From JAEUJM01 sp964635055 (GTDB taxonomy: Bacteria; Actinomycetota; Acidimicrobiia; Acidimicrobiales; DATDAH01): DNA of 64,000 nt. A model generated the notes under the pieces. That model made no database searches and was not told the DNA's origin. It worked only from the letters and a program-made list of their open reading frames with translations. The DNA is taken from contig CAZWMT010000029.1 in NCBI GenBank assembly GCA_964635055.1, forward strand, positions 9,997 to 73,996. Direction: 5' to 3'. The position numbers and the translations under genes are program-made. Positions within the stretch are counted from its first letter, which is position 1. Every line of letters starts with the position of its first letter. Below are positions 8,814 through 17,715 of the stretch, in pieces.

Positions 8814-9747
8814 GCTCCTTCTCGTCATCGAGGATCAGGAAGAACACGTCGTCGAGCGTCGGGAGCTTCCTGGAGAACCCGGCGGGCTCGATGCCGTTGT
8901 CCTTGAGCCGCGTGAACAGGTCCGCCATATCGGCCACCGTGCCGTCGGTGGCGACCACCAGGCTGGACTCCACCCGGCTCACCACGTGCTGCGGGCCGAG
9001 TGCGCGCTGCGCCGCGGCCAGTTGGCCGGCATCGCTGAACTCGAACTCGACGAACCCGGTCGGCACCATGGCCTTCAGCTCGTCGGGTGTGCCACTGGCA
9101 ACGATGGTGCCGCCGTGGAGGATGGCGATCTCGTCCGCGAGATGATCGGCCTCGTCCAGGTACTGGGTGGTCAGGAAGACCGTGGTCCCGTTGTCGACCA
9201 ACTGTCGGATGGTCAGCCACATGTCGATCCGACCCTTGGGGTCGAGCCCGGTTGTCGGCTCGTCGAAGAAGATGACGGGTGGGTCGCCCACCAGGCTCAT
9301 GGCGATGTCGAGCCGGCGCCGCATCCCGCCCGAGAAGGTGAGCAGGCGGCGGTCCGCAGCGTCGTTCAGGTCGAACTTGTCCAGGAGGCCGGCCGCGGTC
9401 CGCGCCGGATCGGCGACGTGGCGCAACTCGCCCATCATCACCAGGTTCTCCCGGGCCGAGAGCACGTGGTCCACCGCTGCGAACTGCCCGGTCAGGCTGA
9501 TCTGCTCACGGATCCCCGAGGGCTGCTCGGCCACGTCGAACCCGCCGATGCTCGCCGTGCCGCCGTCGGCCTTGATCAGCGTGGTCAGGATGTTGATCGT
9601 GGTCGTCTTGCCCGATCCGTTGGCGCCCAGCAGCGCGAACACCGTGCCCCGCCCGACGGTGAACGAGACGTCGAGGAGCACGGGCACCCCCTTGAATCCC
9701 TTCGCGAGGTTCCGCACCTCGATGGCAGGGGTGGCGGGGTCGCCCAT
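8791..9747 (-). CDS. ABC exporter ATP-binding protein (DrrA-like)
   Basis: This 318-residue ATPase has Walker A GANGSGKTT (41-49), the signature FSGGMRRRLDIA (about 138-149), Walker B VIFFDEP (158-164) and D-loop GLDP. The C-terminal extension (GTPDELKA... and LPTLDDVFF) is typical of the DrrA/daunorubicin-resistance subfamily. ATG 9747 gives MGDPATPAIEVRNLAKGF. GTG 9831 in the same frame would overlap the regulator gene upstream and cannot be excluded as a coupled start. It energises the adjacent permease. Order regulator-ATPase-permease on one strand suggests a drug- or metabolite-responsive export operon. Confidence 0.93.
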   Translation of the reverse strand: MGDPATPAIEVRNLAKGFKGVPVLLDVSFTVGRGTVFALLGANGSGKTTTINILTTLIKADGGTASIGGFDVAEQPSGIREQISLTGQFAAVDHVLSARENLVMMGELRHVADPARTAAGLLDKFDLNDAADRRLLTFSGGMRRRLDIAMSLVGDPPVIFFDEPTTGLDPKGRIDMWLTIRQLVDNGTTVFLTTQYLDEADHLADEIAILHGGTIVASGTPDELKAMVPTGFVEFEFSDAGQLAAAQRALGPQHVVSRVESSLVVATDGTVADMADLFTRLKDNGIEPAGFSRKLPTLDDVFFLILDDEKEHGRASAH

Positions 9748-9817
9748 GGCCTTCAGGTGCCTCGTTGCCGATTCGGAACCGACGAACCGCTGACCGAGAC
9801 GTCGTCGCGGGCCGCGT

Positions 9818-10324
9818 TCACGGGTGGTCACCTCGCCGCTCGGGGAGCACACCGGAGGCGACCAGGTCCGCCCGGCGGCTCATCCACTCCTCCTGGAGCT
9901 TGGGCATGTGCTCGATCAGGAACTCGGCGAACGCCGACATCTCGAGCAGCACCGCACGGCGTTCGGGCGGCGCGCCCGCCAACACGTCGAGGCCTTCTCG
10001 AGTCAGCTCATGCAGCTCCTCGTACTCGGAGGTGTCCATGCCCATCGCCTGCGGGGTGCTGAGGTCGATGCACACGCGGTCCATGCGGTCACCGGCCGCC
10101 CGCGACCGCCGAACCGTGTGTGTGGCCTCGAGCACCGTCACGGCGTTCGAGATCGCGCTGCGGCTGGCCAGCAGCGCGTCCGCCAGCTCGCCGATGCTCT
10201 GCGCAGGGGGGTCGCAGACCGCCAGATAGCCGGCCACGCGTCCGACCATCGGCGGGAAGCCGTACCGGCGGGCATGGAACCGTCCCATGTGGTCGGCGAA
10301 GGTGATCTCGGCATCGGTCGGCAC
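9818..10324 (-). CDS. GbsR/MarR-family transcriptional regulator
   Basis: This 168-residue winged-helix regulator starts at GTG 10324. The conserved GbsR-type N-terminus is present (FADHMGRFHARRYGFPPMVGRVAGYLAVCDP), followed by helix-turn-helix SIGELADALLASRSAISNAV (about 43-62) and a charged wing (RSRAAGDRMDRV). The C-terminal half is helical and probably forms the dimer interface. It is the first gene of the exporter unit and probably controls it. An imperfect palindrome just upstream of the start is a candidate operator. The ligand is unknown. Confidence 0.88.
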   Translation of the reverse strand: MPTDAEITFADHMGRFHARRYGFPPMVGRVAGYLAVCDPPAQSIGELADALLASRSAISNAVTVLEATHTVRRSRAAGDRMDRVCIDLSTPQAMGMDTSEYEELHELTREGLDVLAGAPPERRAVLLEMSAFAEFLIEHMPKLQEEWMSRRADLVASGVLPERRGDHP

Positions 10325-10341
10325 CTGGAGGAGATTACCGC

Positions 10342-10356
10342 GATATCAGAGATACC
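10342..10356. promoter_or_regulatory. Candidate operator palindrome upstream of the GbsR-like regulator
   Basis: On the minus strand the site reads GGTATC-TCT-GATATC, two 6-bp half-sites inverted around 3 bp with one mismatch. It lies 17-32 bp upstream of GTG 10324, where a -10 region would be expected, so autoregulation by the adjacent regulator is plausible. It also lies in the divergent region shared with the SRPBCC-like gene. Confidence 0.4.
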
Positions 10357-10522
10357 ACAAATCTGTGTCGTTCGTGCTGCCTGACGCACCCGCGGCCGTG
10401 CCCGAACGATGCTCGCCGCGGTCGGCGTGCTCGTTCTGTGGCACTGTCGGCTGGTCCGCGGCGATCCACCGCCGATGGCAGGGAGCGTCGACCTTGGTGC
10501 AGAGCATGGACCGCAACGACTG

Positions 10523-11020
10523 ATGCAGCGCCACGAGGTCGTGTTCGACGTCGGCGCGCCGCCGCACCGCGTGTGGCGCCTCCTCCACCCGAAGGTGCAG
10601 CCCGACGACGTGGTTCCCCGCACGATCACCCACCCGGGCGGCTCGATCACGATCCTGAAGGACGGCGACGCCGACGGGGCCGGTCTCGTGCGGACCGCGT
10701 CGTTCCGGGTGCCCCGGTGGCTGCTGTCGGGAGGGCGGGGCCGATCGTTCGAGGTGGTGGTGGCGGCGCGCCGCAACGAGTACGCCTGCTATCACGCCGA
10801 GGGCAAGCCGCTGTGGTCGCACGCCGAGGGCCGGCACACGCTCGAACCGATCGACGGCGGCATCGGCACCCGTCTGACCTTCGTCGAGACCTACCACGCG
10901 CACAACCGCCTGCTCCGGACCCTCTTCGAGCGCCGGGTGCACCGGAGGATCTCCCGCGACAACGCCGCGCTCTACGAGACGATCCTGGGTCGACTCGGCC
11001 CGGTCACCCGGGTGCGGTAG
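10523..11020 (+). CDS. SRPBCC (START-like) family protein
   Basis: This 165-residue protein is of the polyketide cyclase/START-like superfamily by pattern: an N-terminal MQRHEVVFDVGAPPHRVWRLLHP is the usual first strand and helix (ligand-contact region), and the last third (GTRLTFVETYHAHNRLLRTLF) is the long C-terminal helix. These proteins bind or transform hydrophobic ligands. ATG 10523 places the first strand at the N-terminus; ATG 10475 is possible. It is divergent from the GbsR-like regulator and the exporter, so it may respond to the same signal (inference). Confidence 0.65.
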   Translation: MQRHEVVFDVGAPPHRVWRLLHPKVQPDDVVPRTITHPGGSITILKDGDADGAGLVRTASFRVPRWLLSGGRGRSFEVVVAARRNEYACYHAEGKPLWSHAEGRHTLEPIDGGIGTRLTFVETYHAHNRLLRTLFERRVHRRISRDNAALYETILGRLGPVTRVR

Positions 11021-11152
11021 CCAGGTGCAGCACCGATGGACCTGCGTGTGCGGTCGATCCGACCGACGTCGTGGGACCCTCATCATCACGATTCGGCCCG
11101 GCTAATCTCGGTCGTCGTCCGCGCACCGGGCGTGGACGCTCGGGAGCGCGCG

Positions 11153-11617
11153 ATGACCTACACCGTGGATTTCAAGGATGTCTCGACCATCGGGCTGGAG
11201 TCGTCTCCGGTCGCCGACGCGCTCGCCGGCCTGCGGGCGAACGAGGCCCGGTACTTCAAGAACAAGTACGACCACACCTACACCGTCGAGCCCGCCGGCA
11301 AGGCCAAGGCGACGATCAACTGGATCCACAAGATCCTGAAGGACGAGCGCGACATCGTCATCGCCTCCAAGCCCCTGGAGGCCACGACCTTCGAGGTCGA
11401 CGGCACCAAGTGGGCCTACGTCTTCTATGAGAGCGGCCTGTCCATCAACGTGATGTACGCCGTCGAGGCCGGCGGCAAGCGGGCCGTCGGCTTCAAGCTC
11501 TCCGACGGGATGGAGATCCCCGACGAACTGGCCGACAAGTTCAAGTTCGCCCGGCAGAAGTCGAAGCTGGCGGGCACCATCCGCGGTTCGTACTTCGTCA
11601 TCAAGGGCGAGTACTGA
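11153..11617 (+). CDS. Conserved-looking hypothetical protein, lysine-rich
   Basis: This 154-residue soluble protein starts at ATG 11153 (MTYTVDFKDVSTIGLESS). It is unusually rich in Lys and aromatic residues for this window (RYFKNKYDHTYTVEP, DKFKFARQKSKLAG). Predicted alternating strands and no signal peptide or TM segment suggest a compact cytoplasmic alpha/beta protein. The ending GTIRGSYFVIKGEY looks like a complete C-terminus. I cannot assign a family. It stands alone between the SRPBCC-like gene and a convergent lipoprotein gene. Confidence 0.65.
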   Translation: MTYTVDFKDVSTIGLESSPVADALAGLRANEARYFKNKYDHTYTVEPAGKAKATINWIHKILKDERDIVIASKPLEATTFEVDGTKWAYVFYESGLSINVMYAVEAGGKRAVGFKLSDGMEIPDELADKFKFARQKSKLAGTIRGSYFVIKGEY

Positions 11618-11689
11618 CCCGACCACCCCTGAACCGGGTCGGACGGCAGGGATCCATCAGCCCCCGCTGAGGCTCCACGAGGCGCCGTG

Positions 11690-12124
11690 TCAGACCGCGC
11701 TGTCCTTCGCCGATCCGTCGAGCGCGGAGCCATCGCTGGTTCCTGTGATCACGCAGATGACGGTCCGGTCGCCGGCGTCCCAGCTCTGCTCGCTCGGGTT
11801 GATGCTGCTCACCACGTAGATGGACTCCTGGGCCGGAACGCCGACGTAGGACTCGAAGCGATCGCCGGTGCAACCCTCCTGCGCCTGCGTCGAGATCTCG
11901 TCTGCGCCGGGGAAGTCGTCGCCGTCGATGTCGAACTGGACGAAGGCCTCCGCAGTGTGCGGGTCGTCGCAGCTCACGGTCCCGATGTCGTCGATCGAAC
12001 CGCTCAGGTCGTCGTTGGTGCACTCTCCCGCTTCGAAGTCGTTGGCGGGCGTCGAGCTGCAGGCGGCAGCACCGGCCAGCAACGCCACCGTGATGAGCAC
12101 CAGCCAGCGTCGTGCGCGTCCCAT
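11690..12124 (-). CDS. Septum formation-type lipoprotein
   Basis: This 144-residue lipoprotein has a signal peptide with lipobox AGAAAC (Cys22). The mature part matches the 'septum formation' (DUF4190-associated) pattern of actinobacteria: FEAGECTN, then VSCDDPHTAEAFVQFDIDG, a PGADEISTQAQEGC segment, and a final W-x-x-GDRTVICVI. Two disulfides are likely. ATG 12124 is preceded by a GGGGGAGAG ribosome-binding site; the frame is open further upstream but without coding character. Family members occur near or in septum-associated loci, and their molecular role is undefined. Confidence 0.75.
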   Translation of the reverse strand: MGRARRWLVLITVALLAGAAACSSTPANDFEAGECTNDDLSGSIDDIGTVSCDDPHTAEAFVQFDIDGDDFPGADEISTQAQEGCTGDRFESYVGVPAQESIYVVSSINPSEQSWDAGDRTVICVITGTSDGSALDGSAKDSAV

Positions 12125-12320
12125 GTTCGCTCTCTCCCCCTGAAAGTGATGTTGGGTGAGCACCATAGTCGGCGTCGGGCACCCAGCCGAGCGCTCCCGC
12201 ACGCAACACCGAGGCACGCGATGTCGCCACACCGATTCCCGGGAGGAGATGACGCGATGATTCCCCGGACGTCCGGGCGTCATGACATCGACGAATCCCA
12301 AACCCCCAGGAGACCCCCCC

Positions 12321-12794
12321 ATGCCTCGCATCGTCCCGAACCTCTGGTTCGACACCCAGGCCGAGGAGGCCGCCGAGTTCTACGTGGCGATCTTCCCGAA
12401 CTCGCGGGTGACCGACCTCACCCGCTACACCGAGGCCGGCCCGGGGCCCGCCGGGTCCGTGCTGACGGTGAACTTCGAGCTCGACGGCCAGTTGTTCACC
12501 GCCATCAACGGCGGCCCCCAGTTCCCGTTCACCGAGGCCGTGTCGTTCGTGATCGAGTGCGCCGACCAGGCCGAGCTCGACCACTACTGGGAGCGGCTCA
12601 CCGACGGCGGCCAGGAGGTGCAGTGCGGCTGGTTGAAGGACCGCTACGGCCTCTCGTGGCAGGTCGTCCCGGCCGGATGGGAGGAGCTCATGAGCGATCC
12701 CGACCCCGAACGTGTCGCCCGGGCGACCACCGCGATGATGGGCATGGTGAAGCTCGACATCGCCGCGCTGCAGGCCGCCGCCGACGGGACCTGA
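12321..12794 (+). CDS. VOC family protein (PhnB/3-dmu-9 methyltransferase-like)
   Basis: This 157-residue member of the vicinal-oxygen-chelate fold belongs to the PhnB-like branch. It starts with MPRIVPNLWFDTQAEEAAEFY and contains FPNSRVTDLTRY, FTAINGGPQFPFTEAVSFVIEC and YGLSWQVVPAGWEELMSDPD, all diagnostic of this group. An AGGAG box just before ATG 12321 fixes the start. Despite the historical family name, these proteins are not ubiquinone methyltransferases; the function is unknown, probably metal-dependent or ligand-binding. Confidence 0.9.
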   Translation: MPRIVPNLWFDTQAEEAAEFYVAIFPNSRVTDLTRYTEAGPGPAGSVLTVNFELDGQLFTAINGGPQFPFTEAVSFVIECADQAELDHYWERLTDGGQEVQCGWLKDRYGLSWQVVPAGWEELMSDPDPERVARATTAMMGMVKLDIAALQAAADGT

Positions 12795-12804
12795 GGAGGT
12801 CCCG
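12785..12804. terminator. Hairpin between convergent genes
   Basis: CGGGACC and GGTCCCG form a perfect 7-bp stem with a 6-nt loop (TGAGGA). The stem spans the VOC gene stop and ends one base before the stop of the convergent small gene. No U-tract follows, as is common in high-GC actinobacteria. It may act on both strands. Confidence 0.45.
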
Positions 12805-13011
12805 CTAGGCGTCGGTCAGCAGACGGCTGCACTCGTCGCACGCGTGGTCGGCGTAGGGGACGAACGCGACCTCGTGGAGCACGAGCGCCCGGGTCGAGTG
12901 CCTGTCGCAGAGCGACCGCTCGTCCGCGGGGCGCAGGGCATGGTCCGTCTTGTCCGACTGCACGATGCGCTGCCGCCCGATCCGATACGTCTCAGCGTGT
13001 ACCTCGGTCAT
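12805..13011 (-). CDS. Small Cys/His protein, possible zinc-binding
   Basis: This 68-residue protein starts at ATG 13011 (MTEVHAETYRIGRQRIVQSD). It contains LCDRHSTRALVLHE and YADHACDECSRLL, giving Cys/His pairs spaced like a small zinc ribbon. The first 30 residues are polar with no signal peptide. Codon use is typical of the window. I recognise no family; a metal-binding regulatory or accessory role is a guess. It converges with the VOC gene and is divergent from the secreted beta-helix/RTX gene. Confidence 0.6.
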   Translation of the reverse strand: MTEVHAETYRIGRQRIVQSDKTDHALRPADERSLCDRHSTRALVLHEVAFVPYADHACDECSRLLTDA

Positions 13012-13171
13012 GCCCTCAGTGTCCCAAGTGCGGCTCGCCGCGCACCATTCCCGCCGGAGGTGACAACCGCACCGGCCGCCCTCGCCGACCGTCACCTCGG
13101 CCACACGCCGGCACACCGCGAGGTGACTTTCGGCCCTGAACAGACGGTGCCCGGCGGCGGAGACTGACCAC

Positions 13172-15547
13172 GTGCGCCCCTCAATCGCCGCAACGCTCAC
13201 CGTCACCCTCATCGCCGCCATCGTGGTGATGCTCCCCGCCGCCCCCGCCGGAGCCACCAACGCCACCGTGGGGACCGAGGCGCAGTACCGCTCCGCGCTC
13301 ACGACGCTGTCCGCGGACGGCTCGGGCCCCCACACCATCACTCTCAACGCCGACATCGTGCTGTCGGGCGGCACCGACCCGAGCTACACGGGAACCCAGG
13401 CCCTGACCGTCGACGGTGACGGCCATTCGATCGACGCCAACGGGTCGAGCCGGGTGCTTTTCGCCAACACCGACAACGGGGTGACGGTCCGCGACATCGA
13501 GATCCGCGACGGCGCCACGACCAACTCGCTCGGCGGCGGTGGGGTGTACGCCAAGAGCTTCCTCACCATCGTGAACAGCGAGTTCTCCGGCAACCGGTCA
13601 CCCCTCGGTGGCGGCGCCTTCGGTCACTTCACCTCGATCACCGACAGCATCTTCCGCGACAACGAGGCCACCGACGGCCTCGGCGGCGGGGCCGGGGGTG
13701 GCGCCTACGGCACGCAGTCGCTCACGGTCGAACGCTCCAGCTTCGTCGACAACCTGGCCGGCGACAGCGGCGGTGGTGGCCGCGGCGGTGACATCCTCAT
13801 CCGCAACAGCACCTTCACCGGCAACACGGCCGGCGGCGGTGCGGGTGGCGCCATCTACGCCGGCAAGGCGGTGCAGCTCGAGTACGCCACGCTGGCGTTC
13901 AACGCGGCCCCGTCCGGCGGCGCCAACGTGCGCAGCGGCACCGGCCAGATGTTCACCTCCTTCGGCTCGGTGCTCGCGGTGAACAGCGACAACCCCAACT
14001 GCGCCGCCGTCGATCGCATCGACAACTCGCAGGGTTACAACTGGACCAACGACGAGGTCAGCGACTCGTGCGGGTTCGACGACCCGACCGACGTCGTCGA
14101 CCACGGCGGCGACCCCGAGCTCGCCGCGATCGCCGGCATCCCGCCGACCCTGGCGCCGCAGGATGGCTCGCCCCTCATCGACGCCATTCCGAACGCCGCA
14201 TGCCACGCCACGCTCACCACCGACCAGGTCGGCACTGCCCGGCCACAGCCCGCCGGAGGCTCCTGCGACATCGGCGCCGTCGAGGTCCCCACCAACGCGC
14301 AGATCGTGTTCACCCGCTCGCCGGGCCCCGGTTCGAGCGTGGACAGCGACGTGTGGGTCATGGAGGCCGACGGGTCCGGTCAGACCCGCCTCACGGCCAC
14401 GACCGCCTCCGACACCCAGCCCGCGTGGTCACCGGACGGCACCAGGATCGCGTTCGCCCGCAGCATCGGTGGCTGCTGCTCGGACATCTACGTGATGGAC
14501 GCCGACGGCTCGAACGTCACCCAGGTCACCACCGGACCCGACCCGGACTCGGCTCCCAGCTGGTCACCCGATGGCACCCGGATCGCCTTCCACAGCCTCC
14601 GGAACGCGAACTACGACGTCTACGCGGTGAACGCCAACGGCACGAGCGAGATCCGGCTCACCACCGACTCGGCGTTCGACTGGGAGCCTGACTGGTCGCC
14701 CGACGGCACGAAGATCGCGTTCGCCAGCACGCGCTCGGGTAGCGACGACATCTACGTCATGAACGCCAACGGGACGAGCCAGACCCGGATCACGCAGCAC
14801 CCCGCCACCGACACCAGCCCGGCGTGGTCCCCCGACGGCAACCGCATCGCCTACCAGAGCAGCCGCTCCGGCAACATGGACATCTACACCATGGCGGCCG
14901 ACGGCAGCGGGAGGACCCGGGTCACGAGCGACCCGAACGGTGAGGGCGGCGCCACCTGGTCGCCGGACGCCACCCAGATCGCGTTCTACAACTCGATCAT
15001 CCAGGGTGACGGCCCCGAGCCGCCGGTGGAGAACGACATCTACCTGGTCAACGCCGACGCGACGCAGCGGGCCCGGGTGACCACCACCTCGGCCCACGAC
15101 ACCTCGCCCGACTGGAACCCCACGACCACGGTCACCCCCCTCGCGGCCTGCTGGGGCCGGGTCGTCACTGTGCGTCTCGATGACGGCCAGTCACCCACCG
15201 ACGGCGCCGACGTCATCCTCGGGACGTCCGCGGCCGACACGATCAGCGCCGCCGGTGGCGACGACATCGTGTGCGCCGGTGGCGGCAACGACTCGGTGGG
15301 CCTCAGTGACGGCAACGACCGCGCCTTCGCCGGCACGGGAGCCGACAGCGTCACCGGAGGGGCCGGCAACGACATCGTGAAGGGCGAGGGCGGCAACGAC
15401 TCGCTCGGCGGCGGCTCGGGCAACGACACCCTGAAGGGCGGCGACGGCAACGACGCCCACAATGGCGGCAGCGGCACCGATACGTGCAAGGGAGGGGCCG
15501 GCAGCGACACCTCGTCGGGGTGTGAGACGAAGGTGAGCATTCCCTGA
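13172..15547 (+). CDS. Secreted beta-helix / TolB-like propeller / RTX protein
   Basis: This 791-residue mosaic exported protein starts at GTG 13172. A Sec-type signal peptide covers about residues 1-29. Residues 30-370 form a right-handed beta-helix with repeated GGGA(Y/F) and NSTFTGNTAGGG turns (choice-of-anchor Q-like). Residues 375-650 contain six or so TolB/PD40 propeller blades, each ending in WSPDGTRIAF- or WSPDGNRIAY-like strands and carrying xIYVMxADGS turns. Residues 680-785 are hemolysin-type Ca-binding repeats (GGxGNDxxxGGxGND). The end has a Cys pair (CKG...GCE). It is probably an extracellular adhesin or cell-surface protein. No enzymatic residues are evident. A Sec signal with RTX repeats is typical of actinobacteria rather than type I secretion. 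Confidence 0.88.
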   Translation: MRPSIAATLTVTLIAAIVVMLPAAPAGATNATVGTEAQYRSALTTLSADGSGPHTITLNADIVLSGGTDPSYTGTQALTVDGDGHSIDANGSSRVLFANTDNGVTVRDIEIRDGATTNSLGGGGVYAKSFLTIVNSEFSGNRSPLGGGAFGHFTSITDSIFRDNEATDGLGGGAGGGAYGTQSLTVERSSFVDNLAGDSGGGGRGGDILIRNSTFTGNTAGGGAGGAIYAGKAVQLEYATLAFNAAPSGGANVRSGTGQMFTSFGSVLAVNSDNPNCAAVDRIDNSQGYNWTNDEVSDSCGFDDPTDVVDHGGDPELAAIAGIPPTLAPQDGSPLIDAIPNAACHATLTTDQVGTARPQPAGGSCDIGAVEVPTNAQIVFTRSPGPGSSVDSDVWVMEADGSGQTRLTATTASDTQPAWSPDGTRIAFARSIGGCCSDIYVMDADGSNVTQVTTGPDPDSAPSWSPDGTRIAFHSLRNANYDVYAVNANGTSEIRLTTDSAFDWEPDWSPDGTKIAFASTRSGSDDIYVMNANGTSQTRITQHPATDTSPAWSPDGNRIAYQSSRSGNMDIYTMAADGSGRTRVTSDPNGEGGATWSPDATQIAFYNSIIQGDGPEPPVENDIYLVNADATQRARVTTTSAHDTSPDWNPTTTVTPLAACWGRVVTVRLDDGQSPTDGADVILGTSAADTISAAGGDDIVCAGGGNDSVGLSDGNDRAFAGTGADSVTGGAGNDIVKGEGGNDSLGGGSGNDTLKGGDGNDAHNGGSGTDTCKGGAGSDTSSGCETKVSIP

Positions 15548-15623
15548 TCCCGCCGGCCCCGTTCGGTCCCCGACCGCACAGTCGACTGCACCCCGTCCTC
15601 GGCGACCGTCGCCGGCCGGCAGC

Positions 15624-16826
15624 TCAATCGGGCAGCATCGGCACCGACGGGCCGGCGTCTCGGCCCAACTGCACGGCCCGGGTGACCGCCGCCGACCCGA
15701 AGCGGTCCCGCAGGTCGTCGACCGCGGCATCCAGGGTCCCCTCGGGGCGGCCCCGGAGCGGTAGCACCAACTGCACGGGGCGGTCGTCGGCCAGGTTGGC
15801 CACAGCGATGCCCACCAGCGTGAGACCGCGCTCGTCGACGAGGGGCTGCACTGCTCGCAGCAGCGCCTGCGCGGCCGCCAGGATCGTCGCCGTGTCTGCG
15901 CTGGGCCGGGCCATCGTGTGCGAGCGGGTGGCGCGGGAGAAGTCCCCGAAGCGCAGCCGGAGCACGACGGTGCGGCCGATCCGGCGGGCCTTGCGGAGCC
16001 GGCGGGTGACCCGGTCGACCAGGCCGATCACCACCGCGTCGATCTCGGCCGACGATCGACGCGACCGCCCCAGCGCACGCTGGGAGCCGATCGACCCTCG
16101 CCGCCGCCCCACCTGCACCCGCCGGGGGTCGCGGTTGTGGGCCAGGGCATGCAGGTGATGGCCCGCGGCCGGGCCCACGATCCCCACCAGGTCGGAGGCG
16201 GCCAGCTCGGCCACCTGACCGACGGTGAGGATCCCGCGTTCGCGCAACTTGCCGGAGGTGACGGGCCCGACCCCCCACAGGCGCTCGACCGGTAGTGGGT
16301 GGAGGAACGACAGCTCACCCCCCGGCGTCACGAGCAGCAGGCCGTCGGGCTTGGCGACGGCACTGGCCACCTTGGCCAGGAATTTCGTGCGGGCGATGCC
16401 CACCGATATGGCCAGACCCACCTCGGCGGCCACCATCCGGCGCAGCTCGACGGCGATGTCGAGGGGCGGGCCGACGAGGCGCCGCAGCCCGCCCACGTCG
16501 AGGAACGCCTCGTCGATCGACAGCCCCTCGACCAGCGGGGTGGTGCGCTCGAAGATCGCGAAGACCGCCTTGCTGGCCTCGCTGTAGGCCGACATCCTCG
16601 GGGCCACCACCACGGCGTGGGGACACAGCCGACGAGCCTCGGCACCACCCATCGCGGTACGGACGCCGTGCGCCTTCGCCTCGTAGCTCGCGGCCAGCAC
16701 GACGCCGCCGCCGACGATCACCGGCCGTCCCCGTAGCCGGCGGTCGTCACGTTGCTCGACCGAGGCGTAGAAGGCGTCGAGATCGGCGTGAAGGATGGTG
16801 GCGTCGACGCGACCGGACACGAACAC
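15624..16826 (-). CDS. dinB: DNA polymerase IV (Y-family)
   Basis: This 400-residue translesion polymerase has the first catalytic motif ILHADLDAFYASVEQ (Asp15), the second SIDEAFLDV (Asp105, Glu106), and thumb/HhH motifs VERLWGVGPVTSGKLRERGI. The little-finger domain occupies residues 240-360. The C-terminus lacks an obvious QLxLF clamp-binding peptide; the end reads RDAGPSVPMLPD, although QLVLPL occurs at about residue 355. It copies past damaged bases at low fidelity. It is monocistronic here, with no visible LexA box in the 76 bp upstream. Confidence 0.95.
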   Translation of the reverse strand: MFVSGRVDATILHADLDAFYASVEQRDDRRLRGRPVIVGGGVVLAASYEAKAHGVRTAMGGAEARRLCPHAVVVAPRMSAYSEASKAVFAIFERTTPLVEGLSIDEAFLDVGGLRRLVGPPLDIAVELRRMVAAEVGLAISVGIARTKFLAKVASAVAKPDGLLLVTPGGELSFLHPLPVERLWGVGPVTSGKLRERGILTVGQVAELAASDLVGIVGPAAGHHLHALAHNRDPRRVQVGRRRGSIGSQRALGRSRRSSAEIDAVVIGLVDRVTRRLRKARRIGRTVVLRLRFGDFSRATRSHTMARPSADTATILAAAQALLRAVQPLVDERGLTLVGIAVANLADDRPVQLVLPLRGRPEGTLDAAVDDLRDRFGSAAVTRAVQLGRDAGPSVPMLPD

Positions 16827-16902
16827 ATGTTCGCACCCCGGCGACCTCGGGGCAACGGCCGGTCATCGGACCGGTCATGCACCCCCAGCGGGTGACCGCC
16901 GG

Positions 16903-17715
16903 TCAGGCGGGCGTGATGCAGCCGTAGTGGCCGTCGTAGCGCCGGTAGACGACGCCGCCGCGCCCCGTCTCGGCATCCACGAAGAACACGAACGGGGTGA
17001 CGTCGACATCGAGTTGCTCGATGGCCTCGGCCACCGAGCAGGTCCTCGTGCCGAGGCGACTCATGCGCACGGGGGCCACCGTGGCGGCACCGACCGCGTC
17101 GGCGCTCCCCGAGGCATCGATCAACTCGAGGCCGTGGTCGGCGGCGTAGAAGACCACCGCATCGGCGCCCGTCGCCAGGTTGGTGAACAGCAGGAAGTCG
17201 TGTCCCAGAAGATCGAGGGTGTCGGCCGCCTCGTCGCAGGTCATCTCACCGACGCTGAAGGTCTTGCGTCGCACCAGGCGCCGCTCGTCGCGCGGGCGCT
17301 CGAAGTACTCCGGGCGATGGACCGGGGCCTCCCCGTGACGCCATTCGTGCTCGTCGTGGCCCCGCACCCGCCTCACCCGGTCGACTCGCAGCTGGCGGTG
17401 ACGAGCGAGGCGCCGGCCGAGCCGGTCCTCGAGCAGGTCGATGGCCTCGGACAGGTCGTGCGCGGCCACATGGGCCCGAACGGGATCACCGTTGACGTCG
17501 AACACGGCCTCGGCCTTCGCCGGCCGCTCGCGGGCGGGGTTCGGCTCCAGCGTCAACTTCACCTCACCGAACAGGATCGGCGAACGCTCGTGGGTGGCCA
17601 GGTGGGACAGCTTCGCAACGGCGTACTCGGACATCGCCTCGGGCACGCCCGTCCCCGCGGTCACCGCGATGGGGGCGTCTTCGTTCGGTGCCGTGGCTTC
17701 GCTCAGGTCGGTCAT
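16903..17715 (-). CDS. Long ribosome hibernation factor, RafH-like (HPF family)
   Basis: This 270-residue protein has an N-terminal S30AE/HPF domain (about 20-115, including LSHLATHERSPILFGEVKLTLE and VRAHVAAHDLSEAIDLLEDRL) and two tandem C-terminal S30AE_C-type repeats. The first is RLVRRKTFSVGEMTCDEAADTL through LLGHDFLLFTNLATG, and the second ends VYRRYDGHYGCI. Single-C-domain HPFs are about 190-230 residues, so the doubled tail resembles mycobacterial RafH, a hypoxia hibernation factor. It inactivates or dimerises ribosomes in stress. It overlaps the upstream DksA-like gene by 4 nt (ATGA), so the two are coupled. Confidence 0.88.
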   Translation of the reverse strand: MTDLSEATAPNEDAPIAVTAGTGVPEAMSEYAVAKLSHLATHERSPILFGEVKLTLEPNPARERPAKAEAVFDVNGDPVRAHVAAHDLSEAIDLLEDRLGRRLARHRQLRVDRVRRVRGHDEHEWRHGEAPVHRPEYFERPRDERRLVRRKTFSVGEMTCDEAADTLDLLGHDFLLFTNLATGADAVVFYAADHGLELIDASGSADAVGAATVAPVRMSRLGTRTCSVAEAIEQLDVDVTPFVFFVDAETGRGGVVYRRYDGHYGCITPA

